From Dromiciops gliroides (Eukaryota; Chordata; Mammalia; Microbiotheria; Microbiotheriidae), in assembly GCF_019393635.1 (NCBI RefSeq), contig NC_057867.1:64111492-64175491 (forward strand): a DNA stretch of 64,000 nucleotides, written 5' to 3'. Positions 42,005-53,750 of the stretch are shown here, piece by piece. The notes beneath the pieces were generated by a model that searched no databases, was not told the origin of the DNA, and saw nothing but the letters and a program-made list of their open reading frames with translations. A program made the position numbers and the translations under genes. Position 1 is the stretch's first letter. Each line of letters begins with the position of its first letter.

Positions 42005-42189
42005 AAGAGGATGGGGATGAGGGGCAGCTAGATGGAACAGTGGATAGAGCTCCGGCCCTGGAGTCAGGAGTACCGGAGTTCAAATCTGGCCTCAGACACT
42101 TAACACTCACTAGCTGTGTGACCCTGGGCAAGTCACTTAACCCCAATTGCCTCACTAAAAAACAAAACAAAACAAAAAGAGGATGGGGA
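42005..42189 (+). mobile_element. WSINE1-type SINE with target-site duplication
   Basis: The body is 42018-42176, with B box GAGTTCAAATC and an (AAAAC)n tail. The repeat aagaggatgggga flanks it at 42005-42017 and 42177-42189, an exact match. Confidence 0.94.
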
Positions 42190-43390
42190 CGGGACTGAAG
42201 CTGAGACTTCGCCAGGCACTCTTGGGTGAGGAAACTGTCTATCGATGCAAGTCTGCACCTTCTCTATAACTTGCAGTTGTCTGGGCCACTAAAGTAACTT
42301 GTGGAGGGACTTGGACCGGGGCTTCTCAGAGGCTGGCTCTCAGTCCCCTGCACCACAGCTAACTCCTAGAGTTTTAAACAAGAAGTAAAAAAAGTGTTTG
42401 TACCCAAAGGTTTTCAACAAAGTATAAAGAAAGGTTTTCATTCTTTATAACAGAATGAGGAGTTTTGTTTCAAATTTTTCTCTATTTTCCCCAAATTTCC
42501 CCTCCCCCAATCCAATGTTTGGACTCCTTCACTAGTTCAAAATCTTCCATGTAACTGACAGCGTTTCCTTGTCCTTATTCTCCTTGGCTTTCTCTCTTGT
42601 CCTGTTTGCACAGAAGCTGGAAGTTCACAGTATTCTGACCTTCTTGCATATACGGAAAGTGAGGCTTGAAGAGCAAGGCCACCCAACTAGTTAGTACCAA
42701 AACCAGGAATCAAAGCCAGGGCTTCAACCTCAAAAGCTCAGCAATATCTTTGGCCTGGGTGCTCCTTCTACCAACCCAGACTTCCCAACTTCATAGAGGA
42801 ATTCATACGTGGCCATATTCTCAAACATTCTTCTGCTTTGGGCAAGCTTCTGGTGGCAAGCTCCCTAGACTCTCAGAGGGCAGACCCATCATCTATGTCT
42901 AGGCTTAGGCCCAAAGCCATAGCCTGGGCTCTGTTTCTATAGCCTTTGAGATTCCAGGGTCACCTTCATGTCATGTGGAGACACCAGAGGAAGGGACACC
43001 ACTTTATCCTAGTGGAATGTCTTATGTGGGCATATGCACCTTCCTAAAGATCGTGGGCACTGCTTTAGGACTCAGAGTGGAGGGGAAAGGGAGCAGAAGG
43101 AGAAGGATGAAACCTGGTGAATCTTTGAGCCAGACACAAGAGAGCCAGGCTGGCAACTGCTACCAGCTGGTTTGTATGAACTGACTGAGCTGCTAAATAG
43201 GATTTCTGGGCAATAATAGTGTTGTCTTTTGACATTCTTAGCCAATTATCTCAGTTGCTGGTTGTGGTCAGTTACTCTTGTCTCCAGCCTTGTAGTTACT
43301 ACTCTTGGGTCCATTCCAAAAGCCACGTAAATGTCTCCTTTGCCTGAAAGCCAGGGGAGAAGCCCTGAGCTATTATAAGATAGGAGATTC
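42190..43390. other. Mostly unique DNA with one MIR fragment
   Basis: 42640-42728 ('gtgaggcttgaagagcaagg', 'ccaactagttagtacc') is a reversed MIR piece. Nothing else was recognised. Confidence 0.4.
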
Positions 43391-43410
43391 ACACCACCAC
43401 CACCACCACT

Positions 43411-43470
<60 letters not shown>
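43391..43470. repeat. (CAC)n(AC)n microsatellite
   Basis: Six CAC units then about 29 AC units. Confidence 0.96.
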
Positions 43471-43471
<1 letters not shown>

Positions 43472-44480
43472 AGGCATGGTCCACTTAAGGCATATCCTGG
43501 GATATTGGGTGATACCTAAAGTTTTCTCTTTTGCTCCTTCCATCCCCTGATCAGCCATATGCTGATACACATGGTCCAAGGGATTGGGAAGGGAACAGAG
43601 AGGGGAAGAGATGTGTCCTGAAGAACATAAACTTAAGTGTGTAAATGCAGTGGGAGAAACAAATTGATGCTGAGAGAGACAGATGGAGAAAGGGAAGAGA
43701 AAGGAAAAAAGAGAGAGGAAGGGAAGAGAAGAGGAGGAGGAGGGGGCAGGTCAAGGAAGCAAGATGATATCCATACTTTGAACCCATTAATCACTCAGCT
43801 TTCTTGTGTGTCCTGAACAAGTGAAAGCATGCTGGGAATGACAGCCCTGTCAATATGCTATGTCTGCTCCTAAAGTACACTCAGCAGGAAAGGTCACCCA
43901 GGAAATGTTAACTATGCAGGCATGGCTCACTCAGCTCGGGCTCCTGATTGTCAAGTCCAAGAACAGGATACTTTCCTCAGGATACAACCACTCAGCCAAG
44001 GAGGAACTGGCAGGAGAGAGAGGCCATCATCTCTGTGCCTCACTTGTGTCACTGCTCAGGCCATCCATCCAAGAGTCATTACTGAGGACGTTTGTTTCCT
44101 TCATGGCTTCTGAAGGGGGTGCTGTGTAACAAGTCTGTGAGATAGGTAGTGCAAGGATTTTCAAAAAGGAAGAAACTGAGACTCAAAGCTGTTCCGTGGC
44201 AGGCCCCACAGGGGCAAGGAAGCTCAGGCTTAAAGCAAGACAGGTCTTTTGATTGAATCCCTAAGGCTCTTTTCCTTTCTCTGCATAGGGAGCAGGTTGT
44301 TCATTCATCCAGCCATTTGTCGCCTCAACTTACTGACTGTAAGGATAGTTTTGGAGTTAAGGAGTTCAGGGATGGCATCTTACTGCTCTTGGGAAGGGAT
44401 AGGTGGCATTTAGTTAACATTTGGCAGATAAAGAAGGTCAAGGATAACTCTTATGACTGCAGATGTCAATATAATGATGC
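43471..44480. other. Unique DNA with a purine-rich patch
   Basis: 43670-43749 is nearly all purine (gagagagaca..., gaggaggaggaggggg). 44130-44230 may hold a decayed reversed MIR. Nothing else was seen. Confidence 0.4.
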
Positions 44481-44484
44481 ACAG

Positions 44485-45110
44485 AATAGTGTAATAAAGT
44501 GAACTTGAGATTTTGACAAGAGAAGATAAATACAATCTCATAGGTATCACTGAGTCTTACTGAGAAGGGAATCATGCCTAGAATATAGCAATGGAAGAGT
44601 ATACTTTTTCCAAATAAATATGTCTAATAGAAGGGGAGAGTAATAAAGAAGCTCTGTATTACCCATACAGAAATCAGCTAACATAAGAGAAAAACCACTG
44701 CAAGAGCATTTGGATAAGGTGATATTACTTTTGGAGTATATTTCAGACAGCCTAGCCAGGTGGAGGATATAACTGATGCTTTCCTAATGCAGATCCCAAA
44801 ATTGGCTTTGATAAAAGTGATGGTGTTATGTGGGACTTCTATTTGCTATTTAAACATCTGTTGGAAAAGTGCATTCCTCTTAAAAACCTTATATTTTGAA
44901 ATTCTCAAGAAAGGAAATTGAGAATTTCTCACAAAAGTTAGAAGCAAGCAAGGAAATTACTATTTCAGAACTGATTCTGACTTATTAGAAAGAACAGGTT
45001 GGTATGAAGTGAAAATGCTAGAAATCTTATTTAAAATTTTTGCACCAATATTCATTAGGGAAATTGGTCTATAATTTTAAATAAGATATTAACAAGGAGA
45101 TTACAGCAAG
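44485..45110 (+). mobile_element. CR1/L3 LINE, endonuclease region of ORF2
   Basis: Decayed but ordered matches to the CR1-clade APE endonuclease region: 'aatacaatctcataggtatcactgag' (NLIGITE), 'aatagaaggggagagtaat' (RxGGGVA), 'gcatttggataaggtgat', 'gctttcctaatgcagatccc', 'gttatgtgggacttctatttg' (VMGDFN), 'agaactgattctgac' (DLILT). Confidence 0.68.
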
Positions 45111-45164
45111 TGATTACCAGACAGACAATGGAAGATGGCCGAGCAAGTGTAAGGAAGTACCAGT

Positions 45165-45440
45165 GGCCTACTTTGGGCTGGATATGACTGTGGAAGGGAG
45201 CCTTATGATATAAGGTTATGCAGATGGCAGGAGCCAGATTTGAGAGGGTCTTGAATGTTCTATTTTTTATCCAAGAAGCCTTTGGAGCAAGAGAATGACA
45301 TGGTTGTACCTGTGCCTCAGGGTGGACTAGAGATGGAAGAGACTGGGGTAAAGAAATTAGTTATTCTAGTCACTTGCCCAGGCAAGTGATAATGATGGTA
45401 TTGGCTGCAAGAATGTACAGGAGATGGGTGCAAGAGATCC
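45165..45440 (-). mobile_element. Ancient interspersed repeat, same unassigned family as 8055-8700
   Basis: Contains 'gggtcttgaatgttc', 'ttttttatccaagaagcctttgg', 'agagaatgacatggttg' and 'tgataatgatggtattgg'. Strand is taken from the 8055 copy and is uncertain. Confidence 0.45.
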
Positions 45441-45444
45441 GGAA

Positions 45445-45690
45445 GTTATCCCAGACAGTGAATAGAGCACTGGGTCTGCAGTTGGGAAGACCTGAGGTCA
45501 AATCTAGACTCAGACACTTACTAGCTGTGTGACCCTGGCTAAATCACTTAACTTCAATTTCCTCAACTATAAAATGAGGATCGTAATAGCACCTACCTCC
45601 CAGGGTTGTTATGAGGATCAAATTAGATAATATTCATAAAGTGCTTTGCACAGGACCTGGCATATAGTAGGTACTATATAAATGCTATCC
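45445..45690 (+). mobile_element. MIR-type SINE, near full length
   Basis: Contains 'gaatagagcactgggtctgc', 'aggtcaaatctagac', 'cttactagctgtgtgacc', 'tttcctcaactataaaatgagg', 'cacctacctcccagggttg' and 'ggcatatagtaggtactat'. Confidence 0.85.
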
Positions 45691-45771
45691 ACCACCATAA
45701 TCACCATCAGTAACAGGACAGGGCAATTAACTAGATGTTTATTCAGCTGTGGGGAGAAAGTGAGCAGGTGA

Positions 45772-45969
45772 ATTTGGAGCAGGGTTTCTTTCCTTGAGGA
45801 GAAAGTGATTTTGATCACTATATTTCAATATAATGGGCTTCCTTTGTAACTATAGGTATTTTATTTTGAGCATTTAAGAAGAGGATTTGGAGAAAGGCCC
45901 CATAGGTTTCCTCCAACTGCTCAAGGGTGTCCATGACACACAGAAAGGTTAAGAACCCCTGACTTTGAG
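45772..45969 (+). mobile_element. Non-autonomous hAT-like DNA transposon (MITE), copy 3
   Basis: Spans 45780-45961 from 'cagggtttctttcc' to the well-kept terminal repeat aggttaagaacccctg. The 8-bp flanks atttggag (45772-45779) and actttgag (45962-45969) agree at 6 of 8 positions, as expected for an old hAT duplication. Interior 'atatttcaatataatggg' and 'cttcctttgtaac' is shared with copies 1 and 2. Confidence 0.65.
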
Positions 45970-46034
45970 GAAAGAGAATGGCATGGGCAAACCAGATTGC
46001 AAGAAAAATTAGGGCATTAACATCACCTTTTCAG

Positions 46035-46345
46035 AATCACATTGTTGCAAGGTACCTTAGAGACCATCTTGTCCTACCCCCATCAGAAGAGGTCATCTCC
46101 TCTTGAAGACCTCCTGGGATGGGAAAGTCACTACCTACCTAAACATACCATTCCCACTTTGGGATGGTTATAATTATAAGGAAGCTTTCCTTCACATGTA
46201 GCAAATCCACATCTCTGCCCCTTACAGCCTTGGCTCCACTTCTGGCCTCCACCCCAACCCCAAGCCAAGCAGAATAAGGCTGATCCCTCTCTCATGTAAC
46301 AGCGTTTTAGAGGCTGTTGAAGAAATGTTTGCATGGTAGATACAT
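46035..46345 (-). mobile_element. CR1/L3 LINE 3' end
   Basis: Reverse order: 'cttagagaccatcttgtcc', 'gggaaagtcactacctacc', 'aaggaagctttccttcacatg', 'caagccaagcagaataaggc'. Confidence 0.75.
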
Positions 46346-46566
46346 ACTATCTGCCAGACCCCTCCTGCTAGCTCAGTTCACCAGCCTGGCTTGTCCTGCC
46401 TGACAACTGCCCAGGTCCACTACTGAGAACAGAGGAGTGGGGCCAGAGGAAGAATCAATGACTGGCCAAGGCTGAGGGGCTGCCCGACTTCTTGGTCAAT
46501 GGTGGTCAATGGGGACCTTCTCCCCAGCTTCAGGATACTCTTACCTCCATGGGTGTGTGTAAACAC

Positions 46567-46569
46567 GCG

Positions 46570-46625
<56 letters not shown>

Positions 46626-46655
46626 CGCTCGCTCTCTCTCACTCTCTCTCACACA
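46567..46655. repeat. (CT)n polypyrimidine tract
   Basis: CT repeat with CG-containing variants (ctcg) at both ends. Confidence 0.96.
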
Positions 46656-47170
46656 TGCATGGTAATGGGTTTTTACCTCTATCTGACTCACAGAAGGGAA
46701 ATTAAGATGCAAATTTGTCTCCATAACTCAAGGACAATCCACTTAGGACACGATTCCCTCTCTAGGACCAGAGAAAGAACCACATCTCCTGCCTCTTCAC
46801 ATGTCCCAAGGCAGTCAGAGAAGGCACCAGTGCCCATTGTACCGTCACCAGCTTAGCTGAGCTTGTGACAAAGGAAGGGAGGGGATAAGAGGAAGAAAGC
46901 AGAGAGGAAAGGCTGTGTCTAAGAGATGCAGCCATTCTTAGGCACAGGGGAGCCTTCTGAACATCTTTCTCATTGAAGATGGCACTGTCGGGTTGGGGGT
47001 CATCCTTGGTCCCCAGACTTATATCTTTCCCTTGCTTTCCCCTAGGTCTTAGTAGGAGATCACAAGCTTTTTTGTCTCCCAAGTAGAGAGAAAGGTCCCA
47101 AGTGGGGCAGGAGGAGTGCCCCTGGAGTCTGGCTTTGCTATTGTTACATTTTATGTTTGCATGCACTCTA
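46656..47170. other. Unique non-coding DNA
   Basis: The 134-residue minus frame (46762-47166) has no recognised domain. Confidence 0.4.
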
Positions 47171-47174
47171 CTGT

Positions 47175-47400
47175 CTCTAAAACACTTTCACCTATGTGAT
47201 CTCATGTGACCTTCACAACATCATTATGAGATTGGCAGAGCCAAGATTATTATTCCCATTTTCTGGATGAGAAACTGAGTCTCAGAGATGAGAAGTGGCT
47301 TGCCCATAGTTAGTTACCTGTCTAGTAAAGTAGAAGAGCTGGGACTAAAACCCAGGTCTTCTGACTCTGGAACTTGTGCTCTTACCACCATACTCCAGCT
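47175..47400 (-). mobile_element. MIR-type SINE
   Basis: Contains 'cctatgtgatctcatgtgacc', 'gatgagaaactgagtctc', 'gtggcttgcccatagtt' and 'aaacccaggtcttctgac'. Confidence 0.78.
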
Positions 47401-47520
47401 GCTTTCTGTTTCTATGACCTGTACAATGAGAAGCAAATGTGCCTAATTCAAAGGGATGAGGAGGTGGCATGAGTGCCACTGCAGTTAGACAGCCTAAGCC
47501 TCAGTTCTCCCCAGAGCATA

Positions 47521-47930
47521 GGAGGACTGGTGAGAGGCGGGGAGAAAGAGACAGAGACAGAGACACACAGAGACACGGGGGGAGGGAGGGAGAGACACAA
47601 AGAGAGAGGGAGAGACACAGAGAGGGAGGGAGAGAGGGAGAGACACAAAGAGAGAGGGAAAGACACAGAGAGAGAGACACACAGGGGGGAGGGAGGGAGA
47701 GAGAGGCACAGAGAGAGACAAAGAGACAGAGAGAGATGGAGAGAGACAGAGACACAGAGAGGGGGGAGGGAGGGAGGGAGAGAAGAAAGGAGAGGCACAG
47801 AGACAGAGATGGAGAGAGACAGTCAGAGACAGAGACACAGAGAGAGAGGGGAGGGAGGGAAAGACACAGAGAGACAGAGACAGAGAGAGGGAGAGACACA
47901 GAGAGACAGAGACAGAGAGAGAACAAGAGC
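47521..47930. repeat. (GAGACA)n polypurine satellite
   Basis: About 410 bp of almost pure A/G with regular C: units GAGACA, GAGAGA, GGGAGG. All long frames here (up to 211 residues, RDRERQ-rich or SLSLCL-rich) are its translations in several frames. Confidence 0.97.
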
Positions 47931-47934
47931 AGAA

Positions 47935-48045
47935 TTAAGCTCTTTGAAGGAAAGGAATGTTGTAGCTTTGTCCCTGTATCCTCAGTTCCTGGCACCTAGT
48001 AGGTGCTTAATGATTGCTTGTCGAATGAAGAAATTAATAAGGAAA
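47935..48045 (+). mobile_element. L2 LINE 3' end
   Basis: Contains 'aagctctttgaaggaaagg', 'tgtatcctcagttcctggc' and 'agtaggtgcttaatgattgc'. Confidence 0.75.
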
Positions 48046-49388
48046 TGTCAGGTTGTATTTGGGCATTCCCATGGTGGGGAGGGGAGGACTCAGCATCACT
48101 TAGCCTGAGTGTTCCGCTCAGTCCTTAAAGCGGCCAGGACCCAGTGTGTGGCTGTGCCCCACCCCCACCCCTGCCCCACACAGCAAACGTCAGTAGCTCC
48201 ATATTATCTCCAGGACTGAATAGGAAATCCCCTCCATGGCTTTTCCCAGTTGGTGCATTCTTCTCTTCTAGAATGTGGAGCATTCCTCCCCTCTTTGCCC
48301 GCCTTCTGCTATTGGTGATTTCCTTCCAGAACTTCCATTTTGGGCAGGGGCCCAGGCCAGACTTACTCCATCCCTCTCCCAACTCTGCTTCTGATGCTCT
48401 GGCCTTTGCCACCCTGCCTCAGTAATGCACCCCTTCCCTCCCCCCGCCCCACACTTAACAGACATTTGCCCTGAGAACCAGCATGCCTGGCTATGACTTA
48501 GCCAGCTAGACCAGAGTCACATTAGCAGCATTCTCCAAGAGGAACTGGCGTGAGGACATTCTGGTTCTGCCTCTTCTTCTTCCAAACCCACTGAAAATGG
48601 GCCTAGAAGAAACCCCAAACCACTGGGAAGCCTCCCCACGGGCCTGCTTTTGCCTGGATCACCTGGGCCCTGGGCATGGAGCCATCTCCTACTCTTTAGG
48701 GACCGTGACTCTCAGAGGCCTGCCCATGACGTGATTTGGAAAATTTCCAGTTTGTCCTTATCAAGCTGTGAAGAAATTCATTGACCCTCCCACCTTCCAA
48801 GGAGCCAGGGAATTGTAGGTTTGCATCCCAGATCTGGTCCTCCTTAAATCACCATACCCCCAGCCCTGGCTCCTCACAGAATCCTCACCTCGAAGACCAG
48901 TTGTCAGGGAGAACAAGGGCATGCCTCCTCATCCTTGGCTGCCCTGGCCAAACTCCCACCACTCCCTCCTCCCCTGAGGTCACCACTAATTGTTCTCAGC
49001 AAGGGGTCCAGGTTCCAGGGCGCTGGTGATTACAGGGTTGGACAACTCACCACCTGGCTGCTTTGTCTAAGCTGGCTCTGAGGGCTCTTCTTAGCTTCCC
49101 TGTGAAGGTCACTAGAGAGTCCACCCCCCCCCACCCTGGCCCCCACCCAGGGGTCTTAAAACAGTTATTCCACTAAATTCCTGAATTGACTTTGGAATCC
49201 CAGGCTTATCCCAGTTATCCAAAGCACGAATTCCTACTATGGCAACCTGGACAGGGGAGCCCTCAAACTTGGCTTGAACACCTCTCATGCTGGGCAGCTC
49301 TGCCCATTAGTACACCTTTCCTTAGACAGAGCCTTAATCTACCTCTGTGTACCCTCCACTCGTTGATCCTTGTGATGGCCTCAGAAGC
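48046..49388. other. Unique non-coding DNA
   Basis: No repeats were recognised. Frames of up to 107 residues carry no domain. Confidence 0.4.
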
Positions 49389-49389
49389 A

Positions 49390-49525
49390 ATATGCAATGC
49401 ATTCGGCCTTTCAACAGGCTTTTATTTGGTAGTTAATATATGTGAAGCATTGTGCTGCAGACCAAGGAAGCAAGGAATAAGACTCAAGTCTTACTGGCAT
49501 GGAACTTAGTCTAGTACAGGAGATA
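49390..49525 (-). mobile_element. L2 LINE 3' end
   Basis: Contains 'gtgaagcattgtgctgcag', 'caaggaagcaaggaataag' and 'catggaacttagtctag'. Confidence 0.5.
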
Positions 49526-49669
49526 ATAATAAGAAGAAGAATATAGCAAAGTGCTTTACATATGTTATTTCATTTGATAAGGAGATAAACACAGATACAA
49601 GTAAGAATAATGCAAAGATACAAAATCACTGAGAGTTCCAAAGATGGTGGAGGGTGGCATGGGAGGATG

Positions 49670-49670
<1 letters not shown>

Positions 49671-49723
<53 letters not shown>
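49671..49723. repeat. (GT)n microsatellite
   Basis: About 26 uninterrupted GT units. Confidence 0.97.
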
Positions 49724-49725
<2 letters not shown>

Positions 49726-50160
49726 GCAGTGGTGGGGGTAACAAGCAGGCCTCTTGGAAGGACAGAGGGGATTTCAGCAGGCATAGACAGGTGGACATAG
49801 GTGGGCATTTGTAACTCTCAGGTTCTATAAATGCCCCTTGGGCATGGTCCCTTCCATCCAAGCTTGGAGTCAATTCCCTTGGTTGTGCCTCTCCCTGGTC
49901 ACCCAGACTGCCATGATTCTACCTACATATTCCCTGCTGTGCTCATTATGCCCAAGCTGAAGACAAGATGTGGGTCATCACAAGTGGCCAACCCCAATGC
50001 CAGGAACAGTTAGAATTGCCTTTTCCTATTCGCTGGTTGAGCAGACTAGTTTTAGTTTTCCAGCAATTTCATTGTTATTCAGTGGCACAAGATAAAGAAT
50101 TTGAAAAGGGGTCATTTAGGGGCTAAGCACAAAGGTGGGCAGAGGAAAATTCCCAAAGTC
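49724..50160. other. Unique non-coding DNA
   Basis: Nothing recognised. A small tandem duplication ('aaattcccaaagt') begins at its right end. Confidence 0.35.
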
Positions 50161-50169
50161 ACTGTCCCA

Positions 50170-50405
50170 AATTCCCAAAGTTCAGTGAAAAGAGTGATGG
50201 ATTTGAAGTCAGGAACACCTGATTTGAATCCCTCATGTGGTCCCCATGTAGCCATACATTAGCCTATCTGAGCCTCAGTTTCCTCATCTGTAAAACAGAG
50301 GTAATGAAACCTATAGTACCTCACTTATAGGTTTGTTGTAAGAATCAAAGGTGCTTTCCAAATTTTAAAGTGCCATTGAAATGTCAGCTGTTATTATCAT
50401 TTTTA
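50170..50405 (+). mobile_element. MIR-type SINE
   Basis: Contains 'gtgatggatttgaagtcagg', 'tgagcctcagtttcctcatc', 'gtaaaacagaggtaatg' and 'taaagtgccattgaaatg'. Confidence 0.72.
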
Positions 50406-50454
50406 GTAATTGGCATAATAGTGTGCCTTCCTCTCTTTGTGTCTGAGGCTCAGA

Positions 50455-50990
50455 ATCACATCACACAATAGCAAAATTGGAAAGGATTTCACTAGTCAGA
50501 CTCACATATATGAATAACAATCCCCCTAGTCATCACTAATATGTGATCACCCATCCTTTGTCTGAAGACTGCCAGTGAAGGAATATCCCTGTTGTCCCTG
50601 ATGGAGCTCAAAGAACTTTGGAATCCTTGTCCTAATTGTCCAATTGGGTCTAAATCTTCCTCTTGTCCACTTCCATCTATTACCCTCAGGGGCCAAACCA
50701 AACAAGTGATTTGGCTTCCTAATGAATAGCCCTGAAAATGATTGCAAATAATTCTTGTTAGCCCTGAGTCTTCTCTTCACCAGGCTAATGGTCCCCAGTT
50801 CCTTGGGTAAATCCCCATATGGCATGAGAACTCAAGGCCTTACACCATCTTGATGAAGTTGCTCTCCAGCTTGGTGATGTGCTACTCAATGCTGAACACA
50901 GTTCTCCAGATATGGTCTGCCCCAGATTCTTCTGAAGCTATAATGAAAGTTTCTGGGATGTTATCTATTACCCCCCTCCTCTACTCTCTG
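50455..50990 (-). mobile_element. CR1/L3 LINE, 3' part
   Basis: Reverse order matches the CR1-clade 3' region: 'cctcaggggccaaaccaaac', 'gagtcttctcttcaccaggc', 'atatggcatgagaactcaagg', 'gctctccagcttggtgatg', 'gaacacagttctccagatatgg'. Confidence 0.8.
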
Positions 50991-51009
50991 ATGCATCCCA
51001 CACTGGTCT

Positions 51010-51790
51010 TCTCTCTGTGGCCATCCCACTTTCCCATACAACCTCTAATCTAGTCCAAGACCTCATCACCTCTTGTCATGACTAGTCAATGCCCTGTTTC
51101 TAACATCTCCTTTCTTCAGCACTCCATCTCCTACCTCCCCGCCTTTGCACTGGCCATACCCCTTGCATGGGAAGCACGTTCTCTTTAATTCTACATCATC
51201 TTCCTTTAAGAGGCAGTTCAGGCATCATAATCTACATGAAGCCTTTTCTGATTCCTCGACTCTCAGTGCCTCCCCTTTCCAAACCACTCTGTGTTTAAGC
51301 AGTCCTTTGTATGTATGTAGATGTACATATACCTATATATACAAGTATCTTTTTCACATATTTGAATATATATGCATACATCTTTAAATATATATTTAAT
51401 AACTTGGTATGTATGCCATACATATTTTTCTATGCTGGTAATATGCTGGTAAGTGTTTAACAACCCGCTGAGGAGAAGGGGGGAAATGTATGCAAAACTT
51501 TTAGACTTAATCTCTCATTAACATTTCCTACATCACTTTCTTAAGCACAGCCAGTCAAAAGGACAAACCAAGTCCTGACTTAAAGCATTGGCTGATTTCT
51601 GAGTTTTCAATGCTCATGCTGAAAAGTTAACAATTGACTCCCATGGGCTGTCAGTTCAAACTGGTTCTGAGACACTCCTACCACTCCTAATCGCGTGCCC
51701 CATTAGAATGTAAGCTCATTGCAGGTAGGAATGGTTTTACTTTTTGTTTTTATATAACCAGTGTCCAACATAGTGCCTGGCATGAAGCAC
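51010..51790 (+). mobile_element. L2 LINE 3' end with unexplained internal block
   Basis: Contains 'gcctttgcactggccatacc', 'tttaagaggcagttcagg', 'catgaagccttttctgattc', and the terminus 'tagaatgtaagctcattgcag' ... 'acatagtgcctggcatg'. A TA/TG-rich patch occurs at 51305-51420. The 51455-51690 block is not L2-like and may be an insertion. Confidence 0.7.
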
Positions 51791-51815
51791 CCCTAACTCC
51801 CCTCAAGGCTCCTTC

Positions 51816-51991
51816 GATTTGCATTATTGAGGGGGAGCAGCTAGATGGCACAATAAATAAAGCACCAGCCCTAGATTCAGGAGGAATGGAGTTCAAATCT
51901 GACTTCAGACACTTGACACTTACTAGCCGTGTGACCCTGGGCAAGTCACTTAACCCTCATTGCCCCTGAAAAAAAAAAGATTTGCATTATT
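51816..51991 (+). mobile_element. WSINE1-type SINE with target-site duplication
   Basis: The body is 51829-51978. Repeat gatttgcattatt flanks it at 51816-51828 and 51979-51991, exact. Confidence 0.94.
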
Positions 51992-52169
51992 CAGCCTCCT
52001 TGGACAACTATGCAGTGTTACTTCATAAGGGAAGATTTTCCTTAGCTTCTATATACTCCCTCTGAAAATTAGGTGAAGAGACTTGCTTAGATTCAAAGAA
52101 GACACATGGATGTGAGATCTGAATTTCATAGCATCATCCTGCCTGTTGAAATAAATTGTTGGCCCAGAC

Positions 52170-52313
52170 CTCCATCCCTCCATCCCTCCATCCCTCCATC
52201 CCTCCATCCCTCCACCCATCCCTCCATCCCTCCATCCCTCCATCCCTCCATCCCTCCATCCCTCCATCCCTCCATCCCTCCATCCCTCCAAGCTCCATCC
52301 CTACATCCCTCCA
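52170..52313. repeat. (CCATCCCT)n octanucleotide satellite
   Basis: About 16 near-perfect 8-bp units with one CCAC variant near 52211. The frames HPSIPPSL and MEGWRDGG are its translations. Confidence 0.97.
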
Positions 52314-53480
52314 TGGCTGGTTCCTCTTGAGCTGGATCTTTGCCCTAAGACTGGGTAGATCACTAGCAGGTTTTAGGGGATAGTGACTATGGTTGTGATA
52401 TGAGGAGAAGCGACCTTGCCTAGGAAGGCTCTTGACCTCATTAGTCTTGTGATATGAGCAACAGAGACAATCAGCCAGCCCATATGTCTCTGATGCCCAC
52501 ACATTCACACTCACACACATGTGGGAAACCCACGATATGACTCATTAGGTCACGGCTCTCGCACACATCCAACTATGCCTCCCACATACATGTGAGCACA
52601 GTCAAAAGCCTGATCCATCTCAGCCCAGGAGGTCAGGCCAAGTCCTCATCACAGGGTTACAAAAGGCCTGCTGTATTTAAGATGATAAGAATAAGCTGTT
52701 CTCTGCCTAGCTCTCATCTTTTTCATTATCATTCACTTTTGTGTTTCCATTTGGGAGCACTGAATGAGGCCACAGTATTGGTCAGCCCGACTTTGGGCTG
52801 GGCTAAGGGAACTATTGTGGTAATAGAATGGCCAATTGTACAGAGAATGGTCCATCAGAGACAGATAGCAATGCGTGGAATCCATTATGAGAGGGGGAAA
52901 AGCTCTCTGGACTAGTAATAGGGACCAGGAAAAGGACATTTGTCCAAGTTCCTAAAGTAGTTTCTTGGAACAATCCTGCTGTGGCATTGTGAGTCCAAGA
53001 TGGTGGCTCAAGGCAAAGATTACCTGCCCTGGGAGGTTCAATAAAGCTTCTGGTCAAAGTCAGGTGAACCTTCTCTGGTCACTGGGACTGCTGGAGAGTT
53101 TGTCTATCAGCCTGCCTGCTCAACAACTTAAGTTTTCTCATGATGTTGGGGATAGATGGGTTGTCCAGCTCCCCACCTTAACCCCAGAGCCACCCAACTT
53201 TGTGTGACTCCAAATACAGCACTGTCTCCAGGACACTGTGTACCGAGAGGTAGCCAGTGGGACCTGAAATCAGCTCTCCTGCCTCCCATCTTAAGTCTTC
53301 TTTGCTTGATAGCAGGTGCCTTGATGCAGAACTTCTAACATAATACTCCTCCAACCAACGTAAGGAACAGCATTTCCCCCATAGCCAATGCTAGCACTGA
53401 AGAGCCTCACACGGGGGAAGGTGCTCCAACTGGAACCTGGAGAACCTTCCACTCCCTTCCACAAGAAAGCGCTTGGCAGA
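52314..53480. other. Unique non-coding DNA
   Basis: No repeats were recognised. Frames up to 107 residues lack domains. Confidence 0.4.
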
Positions 53481-53484
53481 TGTG

Positions 53485-53750
53485 AGGCTCTTCACCTCCC
53501 TGGGATTCAATTTCCTCATTTGTAAAAGCAGAGCATTGGCAGCTAGGTTTCTGCTGTGGAAAGAGCTCAGGATTTGAAGTCACACAATGTGCATTCATCT
53601 CCCAGCTCTTCCACTGTGTGCCTTGGGCAACCCACTTGCCCTCTCTGGGAGCCTCATCTTATCCATTTGTAAAATGGGCCCTTTGGATCAGAGAGGCCTC
53701 TAAGGTTCGTTCTACTACTCCAGTCTGGATAATCCCAAAGGCCCCTTTAG
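53485..53750 (+). mobile_element. Two adjoining MIR/MON-like SINE pieces
   Basis: 53485-53545 ends in 'caatttcctcatttgtaaaagc'. 53546-53750 is a second copy starting 'cagctaggtttctgctgtgg' with 'cactgtgtgccttgggcaac', 'catccatttgtaaaatggg'-like core and 'ggcctctaaggttcgttctac'. Confidence 0.65.

Noticed and set aside
47473-48108. 211-residue frame rich in RE/RD and overlapping frames on both strands
   Set aside because: Direct translation of the GAGACA satellite; every frame is open because the repeat contains few stops.
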